DNA of 64,000 bases from Phycisphaerae bacterium (GCA_024102815.1 JAGFJJ010000031.1:62001-126000); one strand, 5' to 3'; shown: positions 43,773 through 55,039, counted from the first letter of the stretch. The notes: generated by a model not told the origin, from the sequence alone. Program-made: numbers and translations.

Positions 43773-45761
43773 TCAGCCATCCCGTTCATGAAGAACGATC
43801 TCGACCTCGCACTCCGGCAGCGCCGCCAGGAACTGTCGCCCGTAGGATTTCGTGCAGACGCGGGGATCGAGAATGACCACGATGCCCCGGTCGGTTCGGC
43901 TGCGGATCAGCCTGCCCACGCCCTGCTTGAATTTGAGGATCGCCTCCGGAAGCTGGAACTCGGTAAAGGAATTTCCCCCGCGTGCCTTGATGGACTCGAT
44001 GCGCGCCTCAATGGAAGGATGGTTGGGGACCGCGAAGGGTAATTTGATGATGGTGACGTTGGAGAGTGCCTCGCCGGGCACATCCACGCCCGCCCAGAAG
44101 GTGTCGGTTCCAAACAACACGGCGCGGGGCGTTTCGCGGAACTTGTCGAGCATCTGCGAACGCGGTAGTCCGGTTCCCTGGACGAAACAAGGCATGTCGT
44201 TCTCTGTGAGGAAATCTTCCAGCCGCTTGGCGAAGTCGTTCATCGTGGCGTAGCTGGTAAACAATAGGAACGCTCGACCTTCAGACATGAGCAAGTATTT
44301 CTCAATCTCGTCGCACGCGGCCGGTGCGTACGCCTGGTCATTGGGGTCGGGCAGGTCAGCCTCGACGTACACCTTCATTTGCGCGGCGTAGTCAAAGGGC
44401 GATCCCAGCAGCAGCGTTTCCACGTCGTCCACCCCCGCACGGCTCTTCAGGTAGGCGAACGGATCCGCCCCCGACGTAGCCAGCGTGGCCGAAGTCATCA
44501 CCACGGCTTCGGCGGCATCAAAAAGATACGCGCGCAGAAAAGGTGCGATCTCCACCGGACGAGCACAGAGTCGCACGTTCCGCTGCGCCGCCGATGTTGC
44601 CTCCATCCAATAGACCCATTTTTCCTCCGCCTGGCGGTACCAAATGTCAATTATTGCGGAGAATTCCGCGCAGCGTTGGATCGACGAGTCCAGTTCCAGG
44701 CGTTCCTCCTCCTCGTCGCGATCCTCGCGGAGCTCGCGCAACTGGGACGCCAACTTGCTGAACGCCGCCGCCGCCCGCTGCTCAAGGTCCAGCGGCTGGC
44801 GAAGCCGCAGACTGAACGGGTCCTGCGGCGTGAAGTACGCTTGCAACTCGCGGAAGAACTGGTCCGTGGCCGACCGCGCATCATTACATGCGTCAAACAG
44901 CGGCCGGGGCATGTCCTTGGCGAGGATTCCCCGCCCCGTGCGTTCGTTGTACAGCGCGTTGAGCAGGGCGTTGATCTGCCCGCTGGAGAGCGTCGCGCCG
45001 AAGTGGTCGGAGGCGATGGCCTCCACCGTGTGCGCTTCGTCGAGGATCACGTAGTCGTAATCGGGAAGGATGGCGGCGTCGCGCCGGCGGAGTGCGATGT
45101 CGGAGAACAGCAGGGCATGATTCACCACCAGCAGGTGGGCTTCTGCCGCGCGGCGCCGGGCCCGCTGGTAGAAGCATGGGCCGAAGTGCGGGCAGTTGCG
45201 GCCGAGGCAGTCGTCGCTGTCGCTGCGCACGCGATCCCACACGGCGCCGATGGGCTGGAAGTCCAGGTCGGAAAGCGAGCCGTCGCCCGTCTGGTAGGCC
45301 CAGTCCTCGATGCGATGCAGTTGGGAGACTTGTCCCTGGGCGTCAAATAGCAGGTCCTGCCGGCGGGAAGCCCGGCCGAGCCGCCGCAGGCCGATGTAGT
45401 TCGCCCGGCCCTTCACGAGCGTGGCGTTGAACTCGAAGGGAAGCACCTCGCGCAGGAAGGGAATGTCCTTCTGGATGAGCTGCTCCTGCAGGGCGATGGT
45501 GTGGGTGCTGACCACGACGCGCCGGCCGGTGCGAACCGCGCACTCGATCGCGGGCAGGAGATAGGCGAAGCTCTTGCCCACGCCGGTGCCGGCTTCGACG
45601 ATCAAGTGATGTCCTTCGTGCAGCGCGGCCGCGACGCCCTCGGCCATGTCGATCTGCTGCGGGCGGAGCTCGAAGCTGCGCAGATGCCGGGCGATGAGGC
45701 CTCCCTCGGCAAGGAGGCCGGCGGTGGAGAGATCGGGCGGTTTGGACGGATTCGATGTCAC
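43773..45761 (-). CDS. dinG: DinG/YoaA-type ATP-dependent DNA helicase
   Basis: 662 aa superfamily 2 helicase of the XPD/DinG group. Walker A EAGTGVGKSFAYLLP, VVSTHTIALQEQLI, the DEAH box VILDEAHTVEAIASDHFG, and C-terminal motifs LLFTSYATMNDF, LFGTDTFWAGVDVPGEALSN and QGVGRLIRSRTDRG are complete. In the FeS domain three cysteines remain (DCLGRNCPHFGPCFYQ), while the usual first Cys is replaced in GRANYIGLRRL, so a normal 4Fe-4S cluster is doubtful. GTG 45761 is taken; ATG 45836 would add 25 unrelated residues. Confidence 0.9.
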   Translation of the reverse strand: MTSNPSKPPDLSTAGLLAEGGLIARHLRSFELRPQQIDMAEGVAAALHEGHHLIVEAGTGVGKSFAYLLPAIECAVRTGRRVVVSTHTIALQEQLIQKDIPFLREVLPFEFNATLVKGRANYIGLRRLGRASRRQDLLFDAQGQVSQLHRIEDWAYQTGDGSLSDLDFQPIGAVWDRVRSDSDDCLGRNCPHFGPCFYQRARRRAAEAHLLVVNHALLFSDIALRRRDAAILPDYDYVILDEAHTVEAIASDHFGATLSSGQINALLNALYNERTGRGILAKDMPRPLFDACNDARSATDQFFRELQAYFTPQDPFSLRLRQPLDLEQRAAAAFSKLASQLRELREDRDEEEERLELDSSIQRCAEFSAIIDIWYRQAEEKWVYWMEATSAAQRNVRLCARPVEIAPFLRAYLFDAAEAVVMTSATLATSGADPFAYLKSRAGVDDVETLLLGSPFDYAAQMKVYVEADLPDPNDQAYAPAACDEIEKYLLMSEGRAFLLFTSYATMNDFAKRLEDFLTENDMPCFVQGTGLPRSQMLDKFRETPRAVLFGTDTFWAGVDVPGEALSNVTIIKLPFAVPNHPSIEARIESIKARGGNSFTEFQLPEAILKFKQGVGRLIRSRTDRGIVVILDPRVCTKSYGRQFLAALPECEVEIVLHERDG

Positions 45762-45872
45762 GATAGGGAAGGTACCGCCGCGCCGATGGATTGGGCAAAC
45801 GGAGTACGCAGGAGCGAGGGCTCCTCTCCAATGCAAGGGCGCGTGAGGATACTTGCATCGGTCGGTGCGGAT

Positions 45873-46883
45873 CTACCCTGCTGTTGTCAACGCTTCCAGA
45901 ATCTGCACGGCATTCAGCGCCGCCCCTTTGCGAAGCTGATCCCCGCTGATGAACAACTCGATCCCCCGGCCGTCGGGCTGGCTTAGGTCGGCGCGGATGC
46001 GTCCGACGAGCACGTCATCCTTGCCGGATGCCTCGACGGGCATGGGGAAGCGGTTCGCCTGGCGATCATCCACGACACGCACACCCGGAGCGGCGGCGAG
46101 AATCTCACGCACTTCGTCGGGATGGATCGGTCGTTCAAAGGCGAGGTTTACGGATTCGCTGTGAGCGCGGAACACCGGCACACGGATGCACGTTGCCGTA
46201 ATGGGAAGATCGGGCGCGGCGAAGATCTTCCGCGTCTCCTCAATCATCTTCCGCTCCTCGACGTTGTAGCCGTCGGCGTCGATGGCCGTGTTGTGCGAGA
46301 AGAGGTTGAAGGCGATGGGGTGCGGGAAAACCCTGGGGGCGGCGGGGCGTCCGGCGAGAACCTCGCCCGACTGCGTGCGAAGCTCCTCCATGGCGGCGCC
46401 GCCCGCGCCGCTGGCCGACTGGTAGGTGCTCACCACGATGCGCCTCACGGGATTCGCGCGGTGCAGCGGCCAGACGACCACGTTCATGATGATCGTCGAG
46501 CAGTTGGGGTTGGCGATGATGCCCTGGTGGCGGGCGGCTTCGTGGGCGTTGATTTCGGGGATGACGAGGGGGACTTCCGGGGCCATTCGGAAGGCCGAGG
46601 AGTTGTCCACCACCACCGCCCCGGCAGAAACCGCGGGAGGGGCGTATCGGCGGCTGCGTTCGGCCCCGGCGCTGAAGATGGCGTGGGTAACGTCGGCGAA
46701 GGCGGCGTCATCGACTTCACGAACCTCGTAAGCGCGGCCGCGAACCTGGACCCGTTGTCCCGCGCTTCTCGCGGACCCCAACAGGGTCAAGCGATCGAAT
46801 GCCAGGGTGCGCTGGTCGAGAATCGTGCAGGCTTCCAGCCCGACGGCTCCGGTCGCTCCAAGGATGGCAAGATGAGGAATCAT
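45873..46883 (-). CDS. asd: Aspartate-semialdehyde dehydrogenase
   Basis: 336 aa, second step of the aspartate pathway to lysine, threonine, methionine and diaminopimelate. N-terminal NADP-binding GATGAVGLEACTIL, VDNSSAFRM, catalytic Cys128 in ANPNCSTI, the YQSASGAGGAAMEEL loop and IRVPVFRAHSESVNL. Start ATG 46883. Divergent from the ATP synthase operon. Confidence 0.95.
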   Translation of the reverse strand: MIPHLAILGATGAVGLEACTILDQRTLAFDRLTLLGSARSAGQRVQVRGRAYEVREVDDAAFADVTHAIFSAGAERSRRYAPPAVSAGAVVVDNSSAFRMAPEVPLVIPEINAHEAARHQGIIANPNCSTIIMNVVVWPLHRANPVRRIVVSTYQSASGAGGAAMEELRTQSGEVLAGRPAAPRVFPHPIAFNLFSHNTAIDADGYNVEERKMIEETRKIFAAPDLPITATCIRVPVFRAHSESVNLAFERPIHPDEVREILAAAPGVRVVDDRQANRFPMPVEASGKDDVLVGRIRADLSQPDGRGIELFISGDQLRKGAALNAVQILEALTTAG

Positions 46884-47296
46884 ACGATGGCCGGCTGGAC
46901 GTGCTTACGAGGCGATCTCCGGCGGTCGGAACACGCAGATGCGTGCCAACAAAAGGTCGATTCAGGATTGAGGCCCGCTGCGAAGGCGAGGGTAATCCCG
47001 CGCCTGTACGGCGATCGCAATTCCTCCCCACGATACAACCTAGTGATAGAGGCTCTCGACGTCAATCGGGGCGGTTGCGGCAGGCGAAACGGGAAGCTGA
47101 ATGCCGCCGGCATGTCATGTTGCAAAGGCACTAAAATGTGCTTGAAGCGAAGCGAGCAGGTTGCTAGTATGCTGCCCCCTTTGACGGGGCGTGGACGGAG
47201 CGGATGGGTCGGATGCCGGTCGCCGGATGTTAGCGACAAGAAGATTGCAGCCGCGGCGGTCCGACCGGATTCGTGCGGCGCGATTCGGTGGCCCGC
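46884..47296. other. Divergent intergenic region asd / atp operon
   Basis: 413 bp without a supported gene. Carries the promoter candidate for the atp operon at 47142-47170; the asd promoter should lie in the left half. Confidence 0.55.
47142..47170 (+). promoter_or_regulatory. Candidate promoter of the ATP synthase operon
   Basis: TTGAAG, 17-bp spacer, TAGTAT, about 130 bp before the first gene, atpZ. Confidence 0.5.
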
Positions 47297-47557
47297 ATGA
47301 CCAAGCGTCGGGCAGATCGGTCTTCCTGGGTTCGCTGGTCGGGAATAGGCTTCGAGTTCGCGGCGGCGGTCGTGGGTTTCACGCTCCTGGGACTCTGGAT
47401 CGACCGCTCGTACAAGAGCGGTCCGTGGGGCGTGGTGGTCGGCGCGGCGCTCGGAATCGTGGGCGGTGGCTACAACTTCCTCCGTGAGTCGCTCCAGGCG
47501 GCGAAATCGGCGGAGGATGAGCGCAGGCGGCAGCGGGAGAATGGCGACGGGACCTGA
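47297..47557 (+). CDS. atpZ: AtpZ/AtpI-like F0 accessory protein
   Basis: 86 aa with two membrane helices (WSGIGFEFAAAVVGFTLLGLW-like and PWGVVVGAALGIVGGGYNFL) and a charged C-terminus. Matches the small F0F1-ATPase accessory proteins (AtpZ/putative F0F1-ATPase subunit) at the head of many atp operons, implicated in c-ring assembly or Mg transport. ATG 47297 chosen; GTG 47273 possible. Overlaps the next gene. Confidence 0.82.
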   Translation: MTKRRADRSSWVRWSGIGFEFAAAVVGFTLLGLWIDRSYKSGPWGVVVGAALGIVGGGYNFLRESLQAAKSAEDERRRQRENGDGT

Positions 47558-47984
47558 GCATATGCGTTCCTGGAAGGCGCTGGCTCGTTACGCGATCCTG
47601 CTTGTGGCGGTTTCGTTGCTGCTGATTGGCGCCGGCGTTCTTCCCACGATGCGATTGGGCGGATCGGACGCGGTTTCGGCGATGCTCGTCGGCTGCGGCA
47701 TCAGCCTTCTGGCGGGACTGGCCGGAATGATGGCGATGCTCGTCATCATCGAAGGCAGTGGTACCGCCGAGCTTCGGCCTGCGGATCGCCTGACGGCGAC
47801 GGTGGTGCCCATGGCCCTTCGATTGGGCTTGGTGATTGCTGGCGGGTTGGCTGCGGGTCTTTCCGGCCACTTTGACCCGCGTGTTCTGTTGATCTGGTTG
47901 GCGATCAGTTACTGCGCACTGCTCCCGGTGGAGACGGCGTTCGCCGTTCGGCGGCTGGGAGCGCAACGTTCGGAACCCTCATGA
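47541..47984 (+). CDS. atpI: ATP synthase protein I
   Basis: 147 aa with four hydrophobic helices (YAILLVAVSLLLIGAGVL, DAVSAMLVGCGISLLAGLAG, VVPMALRLGLVIAGGLAAGL and RVLLIWLAISYCALLPVE). The position between atpZ and atpB and the topology fit AtpI, a c-ring assembly chaperone; direct sequence likeness is low, as usual for AtpI. ATG 47541 overlaps atpZ by 17 nt; ATG 47562 is an alternative. Confidence 0.75.
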   Translation: MATGPEHMRSWKALARYAILLVAVSLLLIGAGVLPTMRLGGSDAVSAMLVGCGISLLAGLAGMMAMLVIIEGSGTAELRPADRLTATVVPMALRLGLVIAGGLAAGLSGHFDPRVLLIWLAISYCALLPVETAFAVRRLGAQRSEPS

Positions 47985-48916
47985 GCTTCTACGTACCGGT
48001 GCTGGCCTCGCTGAATCCGCTTTCGCACGTGGTGCAACATCCGCTGCGCCAGGGGGATTTGGATCTGAAGTCCTCGCTGGGATTCCTCGGCTGGCTGCTG
48101 ACGCCGGAGGGCAAGATCACGTTCCTCAGCGACCAGATCGTGATGATGATCATCGCGGGCCTGCTGCTCGTGCTCTTCCTTCCCTCCCTGGCGCGCAAGC
48201 GACGCGGCAGCGACGAGATCGGGCGGCTCGTGCCGACCGGGTTTGCCAACTTCCTGGAAGTCATCTGCGATTACCTCCGCAAGAACGTCGCCCAGCCGGT
48301 GCTTCATGAGCATACGGACCGTTTCATCAACTACATCTGGAGTGCGTTCTTCTTCGTCCTGACGATGAATCTGCTGGGGCTGCTCCCCATTCACCCGGTC
48401 AGCGCGCTTTTCGGCACCCACATCGGCGGAACGGCCACGGGAAATATCTTCGTCACGGCGACGATGGCCGTTCTGACCATGCTCATGATGATCGTGAACG
48501 GGCTTCGGATTGGGGGCATGCACTACATCGCCCACTTCTGCCCGGGTCCGATCTGGCTGGCGCCGATCCTGATTCCGGTGGAAATTATCGGCCTGCTCGC
48601 CAAGATTTTCGCCCTGGCCGTGCGACTCTTCGCCAACATGATCGCGGGTCACATGCTGTTGGCAGTCCTGGTGGGCCTGATTCTGATGGCCGGCAGCACG
48701 GCCGGCGCGGGCGTCGGCGCGGCGGTGGCGGTGCCGGCGGTTCTCGGCAGCGTGGCGATCTACTTCCTGGAGATTTTCGTTGCGTTTCTCCAGGCGTTCA
48801 TCTTTACGTTTCTAACGGCCGTGTTCATCGGAATGTCGGTCGTCTTCCATGGCGACGGGCATCACGAAGGCGTGCCGGAAGGGCATTCGACGATCGAAGC
48901 GAAAGTGACTGACTGA
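47981..48916 (+). CDS. atpB: ATP synthase subunit a
   Basis: 311 aa proton-channel subunit of F0. The essential arginine lies in FALAVRLFANMIAGHMLLA, and the late helix YFLEIFVAFLQAFIFTFLTAV-like segment completes the proton path. The N-terminal part is longer than in E. coli, with a His-rich segment HVVQHPLRQGDLDLKSS. ATGA overlap with atpI. Confidence 0.95.
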   Translation: MSFYVPVLASLNPLSHVVQHPLRQGDLDLKSSLGFLGWLLTPEGKITFLSDQIVMMIIAGLLLVLFLPSLARKRRGSDEIGRLVPTGFANFLEVICDYLRKNVAQPVLHEHTDRFINYIWSAFFFVLTMNLLGLLPIHPVSALFGTHIGGTATGNIFVTATMAVLTMLMMIVNGLRIGGMHYIAHFCPGPIWLAPILIPVEIIGLLAKIFALAVRLFANMIAGHMLLAVLVGLILMAGSTAGAGVGAAVAVPAVLGSVAIYFLEIFVAFLQAFIFTFLTAVFIGMSVVFHGDGHHEGVPEGHSTIEAKVTD

Positions 48917-49046
48917 CAGTCGACATACATCACTTCGCCATGCCCGGGAAGCTGCGGGGCGTCCGGGCCGTGAGGCGTGACTGCGATGGCGAAGAGACCG
49001 CCCGTGATCCCCGTAGGCGGGCAATGGCAAGAGGGCTGTGAGAACT

Positions 49047-49406
49047 ATGAATCGTGGATTCGCGAAGTTGGCGTTGTGGATGATCGTGGGCGGGCTCGTG
49101 CTCCTGTTCGCCGATGTTTCGACGGCTCGCGCGGCCGATGAGCCCGGCGCGGCGGCGCCCAAGGCCCACGGCACGTTCCTGGATACGCAGGGCGCCGGCC
49201 GTCTCGGCGGTGCGATCGGCGCGGGCTTGGTGGTCATGGGCGGAGCCGCGGGCATCGGCCGGATCGGCGGCAGCGCCGTCGAGTCCATGGCCCGTCAGCC
49301 GGAAGTCGCCGGGCAGATCAGCACCGGCATGCTTATCACCGCGGCCATGATCGAAGGCGCCACGCTGTTCGCGGTGGTCGTCGGACTGCTGGCGGTCGTG
49401 TTCTAG
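49047..49406 (+). CDS. atpE: ATP synthase subunit c with N-terminal leader
   Basis: 119 aa. The two c-ring helices occupy residues ~48-119: LGGAIGAGLVVMGGAAGIG, the polar loop ESMARQPEVAGQ, and the second helix with the ion-carrying Glu103 in AAMIEGATLF. The helix-1 pattern lacks the Gln of sodium-type rings, so proton coupling is inferred. Residues 1-31 form a signal-like leader ending in STARA-AD, unusual for a c subunit and likely cleaved. ATG 49047 preferred to GTG 49038. Confidence 0.92.
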   Translation: MNRGFAKLALWMIVGGLVLLFADVSTARAADEPGAAAPKAHGTFLDTQGAGRLGGAIGAGLVVMGGAAGIGRIGGSAVESMARQPEVAGQISTGMLITAAMIEGATLFAVVVGLLAVVF

Positions 49407-49482
49407 GTTCGCCTGCGGGTTGATCAGCGGTCGGAATGCGCCGGGGCGCCGTGCGCCTTCGTACCCGATCGGGAGAGGATAC

Positions 49483-50091
49483 GTGCGTACGATTCGAATG
49501 TGCGACATCGCGCGGCCGGTGGCCGCCCTGTTCCTGAGCATGCACGCTCTCGCGTCGCGGGCCGTCGCCGCGGAAGGCGAGGGCCAGGGAAACCTCTTCG
49601 CCGGCGACCTGGGCAACGCCATCTGGACGCTGCTCATCTTCGGGCTGGTCGTGTTCGTGCTCGGGCGCTTCGTCTGGCCGGCGATTCTCGGCGGACTGCG
49701 CAAGCGGGAGGAGTTCATTCTCCAATCGCTCCAGCAGGCCAAAAAAGATCGCCAGGAAGCCGAGGCACGACTCAAGGAGTACGCCGAGAAGCTCGACGCC
49801 GCTCGCGCCGAGGCATCCGGCATCGTCGACGAAGGCCGGCGCGACGCCGAGGTCGTCAAGCGCCAGATCGAAGAGAACGCCCGCAAGGAGGCGGAGGCCA
49901 TCGTTACCCGCGCGCGACGCGAAATCAGCATCGCCACGGAGTCGGCCGTCAAGGAGCTCTACGAACTGAGCGGCAAGCTTGCCACGGAGCTCGCCTCACG
50001 GATTATCCGCAAGGAACTCGACCCCAAGGAGCATGAGCGCCTGATCGCGGATTCGATTCGCGAATTGTCGGATACGATGAAGCGCAACTGA
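49483..50091 (+). CDS. atpF: ATP synthase subunit b with N-terminal leader
   Basis: 202 aa peripheral-stalk subunit. A signal-like segment (VAALFLSMHALASRAVAA) is followed by the membrane anchor LGNAIWTLLIFGLVVFVLGRFVWP and a long charged helix (from KREEFILQSLQQAKKDRQEA to the end) that dimerises and contacts delta. GTG 49483 has GGGAGAGG five bases upstream. Like subunit c, it carries an extra N-terminal leader before the usual start of the subunit. Confidence 0.9.
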   Translation: MRTIRMCDIARPVAALFLSMHALASRAVAAEGEGQGNLFAGDLGNAIWTLLIFGLVVFVLGRFVWPAILGGLRKREEFILQSLQQAKKDRQEAEARLKEYAEKLDAARAEASGIVDEGRRDAEVVKRQIEENARKEAEAIVTRARREISIATESAVKELYELSGKLATELASRIIRKELDPKEHERLIADSIRELSDTMKRN

Positions 50092-50150
50092 CCCGCGACG
50101 CGCGGGAAAGCGCGGTTTCGAATGGGCTAGCGGAGACGCCGGCTTCAAAC

Positions 50151-50756
50151 ATGGCAACCATCAGTGACAAGGAAATGGGTCTGGCGCAGGTCTACGCCCA
50201 GGCCATGCTTTCGCTGGCGGAGTCGAAAGGCCAGGCGGACGCGCTGCTCGAGGAGTTGCTCGATCTGGTCAAGCTCCTCAATCAGCATCCCCAGTGGGCG
50301 CGGGTTATGACAAGCCCGCACGTCGACGCGGAAACGCGCCGTAAGGCGATCGACAAGGCGTTTCGCGGCCGCGCCAGCGACATGCTGACCGACGCGCTCC
50401 AGATCATCAACCGCAAGGGGCGGCTGGAGCTCATTCGCGCCATCGTGGAGGCTTACCGCCTGGCCCACGAGGAGTTGCGCGGCGAGGTCGATGTGCACGT
50501 GCGAACGGCCGTGCCGCTTTCCGCCGCGCTGCGCGATCAGGTTCGCGACCTCGCGGCCAAGTTCTCCGGCAAGAAGCCGGAGCTGTTCGAGGAGGTCGAT
50601 CCGTCGTTGCTCGGCGGGGTGTCCATCCGCATCGGCGATGACAAGTTCGATGCGACGGTGTCCTCGCGTCTCAAGGCGGCCAAGGCGGACTTGCTGGAGC
50701 GCGCGTCGGAAGAGATCCATCGCAGCCGCGCGTATGTCGCGGATATGCCGACGTAG
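50151..50756 (+). CDS. atpH: ATP synthase subunit delta
   Basis: 201 aa. Helical N-terminal domain (VYAQAMLSLAESKGQADALL) and the C-terminal signature DPSLLGGVSIRIGDDKFDATV. It links F1 alpha to the b stalk. Genes on both sides are atp genes in canonical order. Confidence 0.94.
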   Translation: MATISDKEMGLAQVYAQAMLSLAESKGQADALLEELLDLVKLLNQHPQWARVMTSPHVDAETRRKAIDKAFRGRASDMLTDALQIINRKGRLELIRAIVEAYRLAHEELRGEVDVHVRTAVPLSAALRDQVRDLAAKFSGKKPELFEEVDPSLLGGVSIRIGDDKFDATVSSRLKAAKADLLERASEEIHRSRAYVADMPT

Positions 50757-50827
50757 CGGCAACCGCCGCTGCCGGCGAAAAGGGCATCGCTGTTAACAGG
50801 TAAACTGGTTTCCCGGGTTCGACAGAC

Positions 50828-52582
50828 ATGAAACTCAAAGTTGACGAGATCGCATCGGTTATCCGCGAGGAAATCGAGCAATACCGCGGCGATGTAGACG
50901 TGGCCGAGGTCGGCACCGTGCTCGAAGTCGGCGACGGCATCGCCCGCGTCTACGGCCTGAGCAATGCCATGGCCCTCGAGCAGGTGGAGTTCCAGAACGG
51001 CCAGTTCGGGCAGGTGTTCAACCTGGAAGAGAACTCCGTCGGCGTCGTCATCCTGGGCGATTACCTGGGCATCAAGGAAGGCGACGAGGTCCGCCGTACT
51101 GGGCAACTGCTCAGCGTTCCCGTCGGCAACGAGATGATCGGCCGCGTGGTCGACCCGCTCGGGCGCCCGCTGGACGGCAAGGGCGTGATCGAAACTCCCG
51201 CCCGCCGGCCGCTGGAATTCAAGGCGCCGGGCATCGCCCTTCGCCAACCGGTCAACGAGCCGTTGCAGACCGGCATCAAGGCCATCGACAGCATGATCCC
51301 CATCGGCCGCGGGCAGCGCGAGCTCATCATCGGCGACCGCAAAACCGGCAAGACGGCCATCGCCATCGACACGATCATCAATCAAAAAGGCCAGGGTGTC
51401 GTCTGCATCTACGTGGCCATCGGACTGAAAGAGTCCAACGTCGTCGGCGTGGCCGAGAAGCTGCGCGAGACGGGGGCGATGGACTACACGATTATCGTCT
51501 CCGCTTCGTCGTCCGACCCCGCGCCGCTCCAGTACATCGCGCCGTATGCCGGCGCGGCCATGGCCGAGTACTTCATGTACGAGCACGGCAAGGCCACGTT
51601 GTGCGTGTACGACGATTTGAGCAAGCAGGCCCAGGCCTATCGGCAGCTCTCGCTTCTCCTGCGTCGCCCGCCGGGCCGAGAGGCCTACCCCGGCGACGTG
51701 TTCTATCTGCACTCGCGTCTGCTGGAGCGCGCGGTCAAGCTGCGTGATGAGTACGGCGTGGTCCCGAAGGATACGCCCAAGGACACCCGGGACCGCAAGT
51801 TGTGCAAGGTCCATCCGCAGGGGCTCAACGCGCAGAAGGAGCACCGCCCCGACGATCCCGACGGTACGTATCACCGTCCACATGGTAAGCACAAGGCCGA
51901 GGCGTGGCTGGCGTCGCTCCCCGACAAGGACAAGTACCGCGTGCACCAGTTCCCCGACAGCGGCGGTTCGATGACGGCGCTGCCCATCATCGAAACGCTG
52001 GAGGGCGAGGTCTCGGCGTACATCCCCACGAACGTGATCTCGATTACCGACGGGCAGATCTACCTGGAGCCGGACCTGTTCTTCGCGGGCGTGCGGCCGG
52101 CCGTCAACGTGGGCATCAGCGTTTCGCGCGTCGGCGGTAACGCCCAGCGCAAGGCCATGAAGAAGGTTGCCGGCTCGCTCCGACTGGACCTCGCGGCCTA
52201 CCGCGAGCTGGAGGCATTTGCCCAACTGGGTACGGAGCTTGACGCCGCCACGCAGCGGCAACTCGACCGCGGTCAGCGCATGGTCGAGTTGCTCAAGCAG
52301 CCGCAGTTCGAACCGTACAGCGTAAACGAGCAGATCCTCAGCATCTTCGCCGGAACGCGCGGATTCCTGGATGATTTGCCGGTGATTCGGGTGCTGGCGT
52401 TTGAGAGGGGACTGCTGAAGCGGTTCCGCGATGAGTTCCCCGAGATCATCGACGAGCTCGATCGCACAGGGGCGCTCTCCGATGAGCTCACCGAGCGCAT
52501 TTCGAAGGTGATCGGCGAATACAAGGCAATTTTCAAGCGCGAGTTGGAAGAGTCGAAGGGACCGGCGGTGGCGGCGCGCTAG
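50828..52582 (+). CDS. atpA: ATP synthase subunit alpha with ~70-residue insertion
   Basis: 584 aa, against ~505-515 for typical alpha. Walker A GDRKTGKT (residues 169-176), the arginine region [11 protein letters not shown] and the C-terminal domain are normal. Between [11 protein letters not shown] (to ~308) and [12 protein letters not shown] (from 379), where other alpha subunits have only a few residues, lies an extra charged, Lys/His/Pro-rich segment. It contains [31 protein letters not shown] and [12 protein letters not shown]. The frame stays open, so this is an in-frame surface insertion rather than an error. Regulatory nucleotide-binding alpha subunit of F1. Confidence 0.95.
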   Translation: MKLKVDEIASVIREEIEQYRGDVDVAEVGTVLEVGDGIARVYGLSNAMALEQVEFQNGQFGQVFNLEENSVGVVILGDYLGIKEGDEVRRTGQLLSVPVGNEMIGRVVDPLGRPLDGKGVIETPARRPLEFKAPGIALRQPVNEPLQTGIKAIDSMIPIGRGQRELIIGDRKTGKTAIAIDTIINQKGQGVVCIYVAIGLKESNVVGVAEKLRETGAMDYTIIVSASSSDPAPLQYIAPYAGAAMAEYFMYEHGKATLCVYDDLSKQAQAYRQLSLLLRRPPGREAYPGDVFYLHSRLLERAVKLRDEYGVVPKDTPKDTRDRKLCKVHPQGLNAQKEHRPDDPDGTYHRPHGKHKAEAWLASLPDKDKYRVHQFPDSGGSMTALPIIETLEGEVSAYIPTNVISITDGQIYLEPDLFFAGVRPAVNVGISVSRVGGNAQRKAMKKVAGSLRLDLAAYRELEAFAQLGTELDAATQRQLDRGQRMVELLKQPQFEPYSVNEQILSIFAGTRGFLDDLPVIRVLAFERGLLKRFRDEFPEIIDELDRTGALSDELTERISKVIGEYKAIFKRELEESKGPAVAAR

Positions 52583-52603
52583 CCGCATTGTTCGAGGCGA
52601 TCC

Positions 52604-53488
52604 ATGGCCAATCGGCGCCTACTGGTGAAGAGACGCAAATCCGTGCGCAACATCCGCAAGATCACGCGGACGATGCAGCTCATTGCCACGGCGCGCTTCC
52701 AGGCGGCGCTGAATCGGGCCCTGTCCGCGCGTCCCTACACGGAGAAGCTCGCCGAATTGATTGCCGACATCGCGTCCGCTGGAACCGATCTGCACCATCC
52801 GCTCATGCGGACGCATCCGGATGTGAAGCGTTCGGCCATGCTGGTCATTACCAGCAACCGCGGCCTCTGCGGCGGCTACAACAGCAGCGTGCTCCGGGCC
52901 GCCATCGAGGCGCTCGATGCTTCCGATCGGCAGGGCATTCATTCGGACGTGCTCATGGTCGGTAAGAAAGGGGCCAACTATTTCCGCTTCCTGCGCCGGC
53001 CGATTGCCCGCCGCGTCACGGGACTGAGCGAGACTCCGCGCTTCGACCAGGTGGAGCCGATCGCCAACGAGTTGATGGACCGCTACGCCAAGGGCGAGAT
53101 CGCCTCGGCCTACGTGTCCTTCATGCGCTTCCATTCGATGGGATCGCAGCGTCCGGCGGTCGTGAAACTGCTGCCGCTCAGTCGCGAGGCAACCGTGGAG
53201 CAGGCGGAAGGGGCGGGCCCGACGCGGCGCGTGGAGTACGAATTTTCGCCCGATCCGCAGTCGCTGCTCAACGAATTGCTTCCGGCCAGTGTCCGCGTGC
53301 GACTGCTGCAGTGCTTCAATGAGGCCATCGTGAGCGAGCACATTGCCCGCATGGTGGCGATGAAGGCCGCGACCGATGCCGCCGGCGAAATGATCCGCAA
53401 CCTCACGCGTCAATACAACCGGGCGCGGCAGACGGCGATCACGATGGAACTGCTGGACATCGTCGGCGGAGCGAACGCCCTGGCGTGA
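52604..53488 (+). CDS. atpG: ATP synthase subunit gamma
   Basis: 294 aa central-stalk subunit. N-terminal helix VRNIRKITRTMQLIATARFQ, the Rossmann-like strand MLVITSNRGLCGGYNSS and the C-terminal helix MVAMKAATDAAGEMI-RNLTRQYNRARQTAIT are diagnostic. Slightly basic N-terminus (RRLLVKRRKS). Between atpA and atpD as usual. Confidence 0.95.
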   Translation: MANRRLLVKRRKSVRNIRKITRTMQLIATARFQAALNRALSARPYTEKLAELIADIASAGTDLHHPLMRTHPDVKRSAMLVITSNRGLCGGYNSSVLRAAIEALDASDRQGIHSDVLMVGKKGANYFRFLRRPIARRVTGLSETPRFDQVEPIANELMDRYAKGEIASAYVSFMRFHSMGSQRPAVVKLLPLSREATVEQAEGAGPTRRVEYEFSPDPQSLLNELLPASVRVRLLQCFNEAIVSEHIARMVAMKAATDAAGEMIRNLTRQYNRARQTAITMELLDIVGGANALA

Positions 53489-53515
53489 GAATTCTGAATG
53501 GTGAATGGTGAATGA

Positions 53516-54982
<1,467 letters not shown>

Positions 54983-55039
54983 GAGTGACGGCAGGCGGGA
55001 GCGACGCCTGGGGTCCGCCTTGCGGACCATCCTCCCGCC

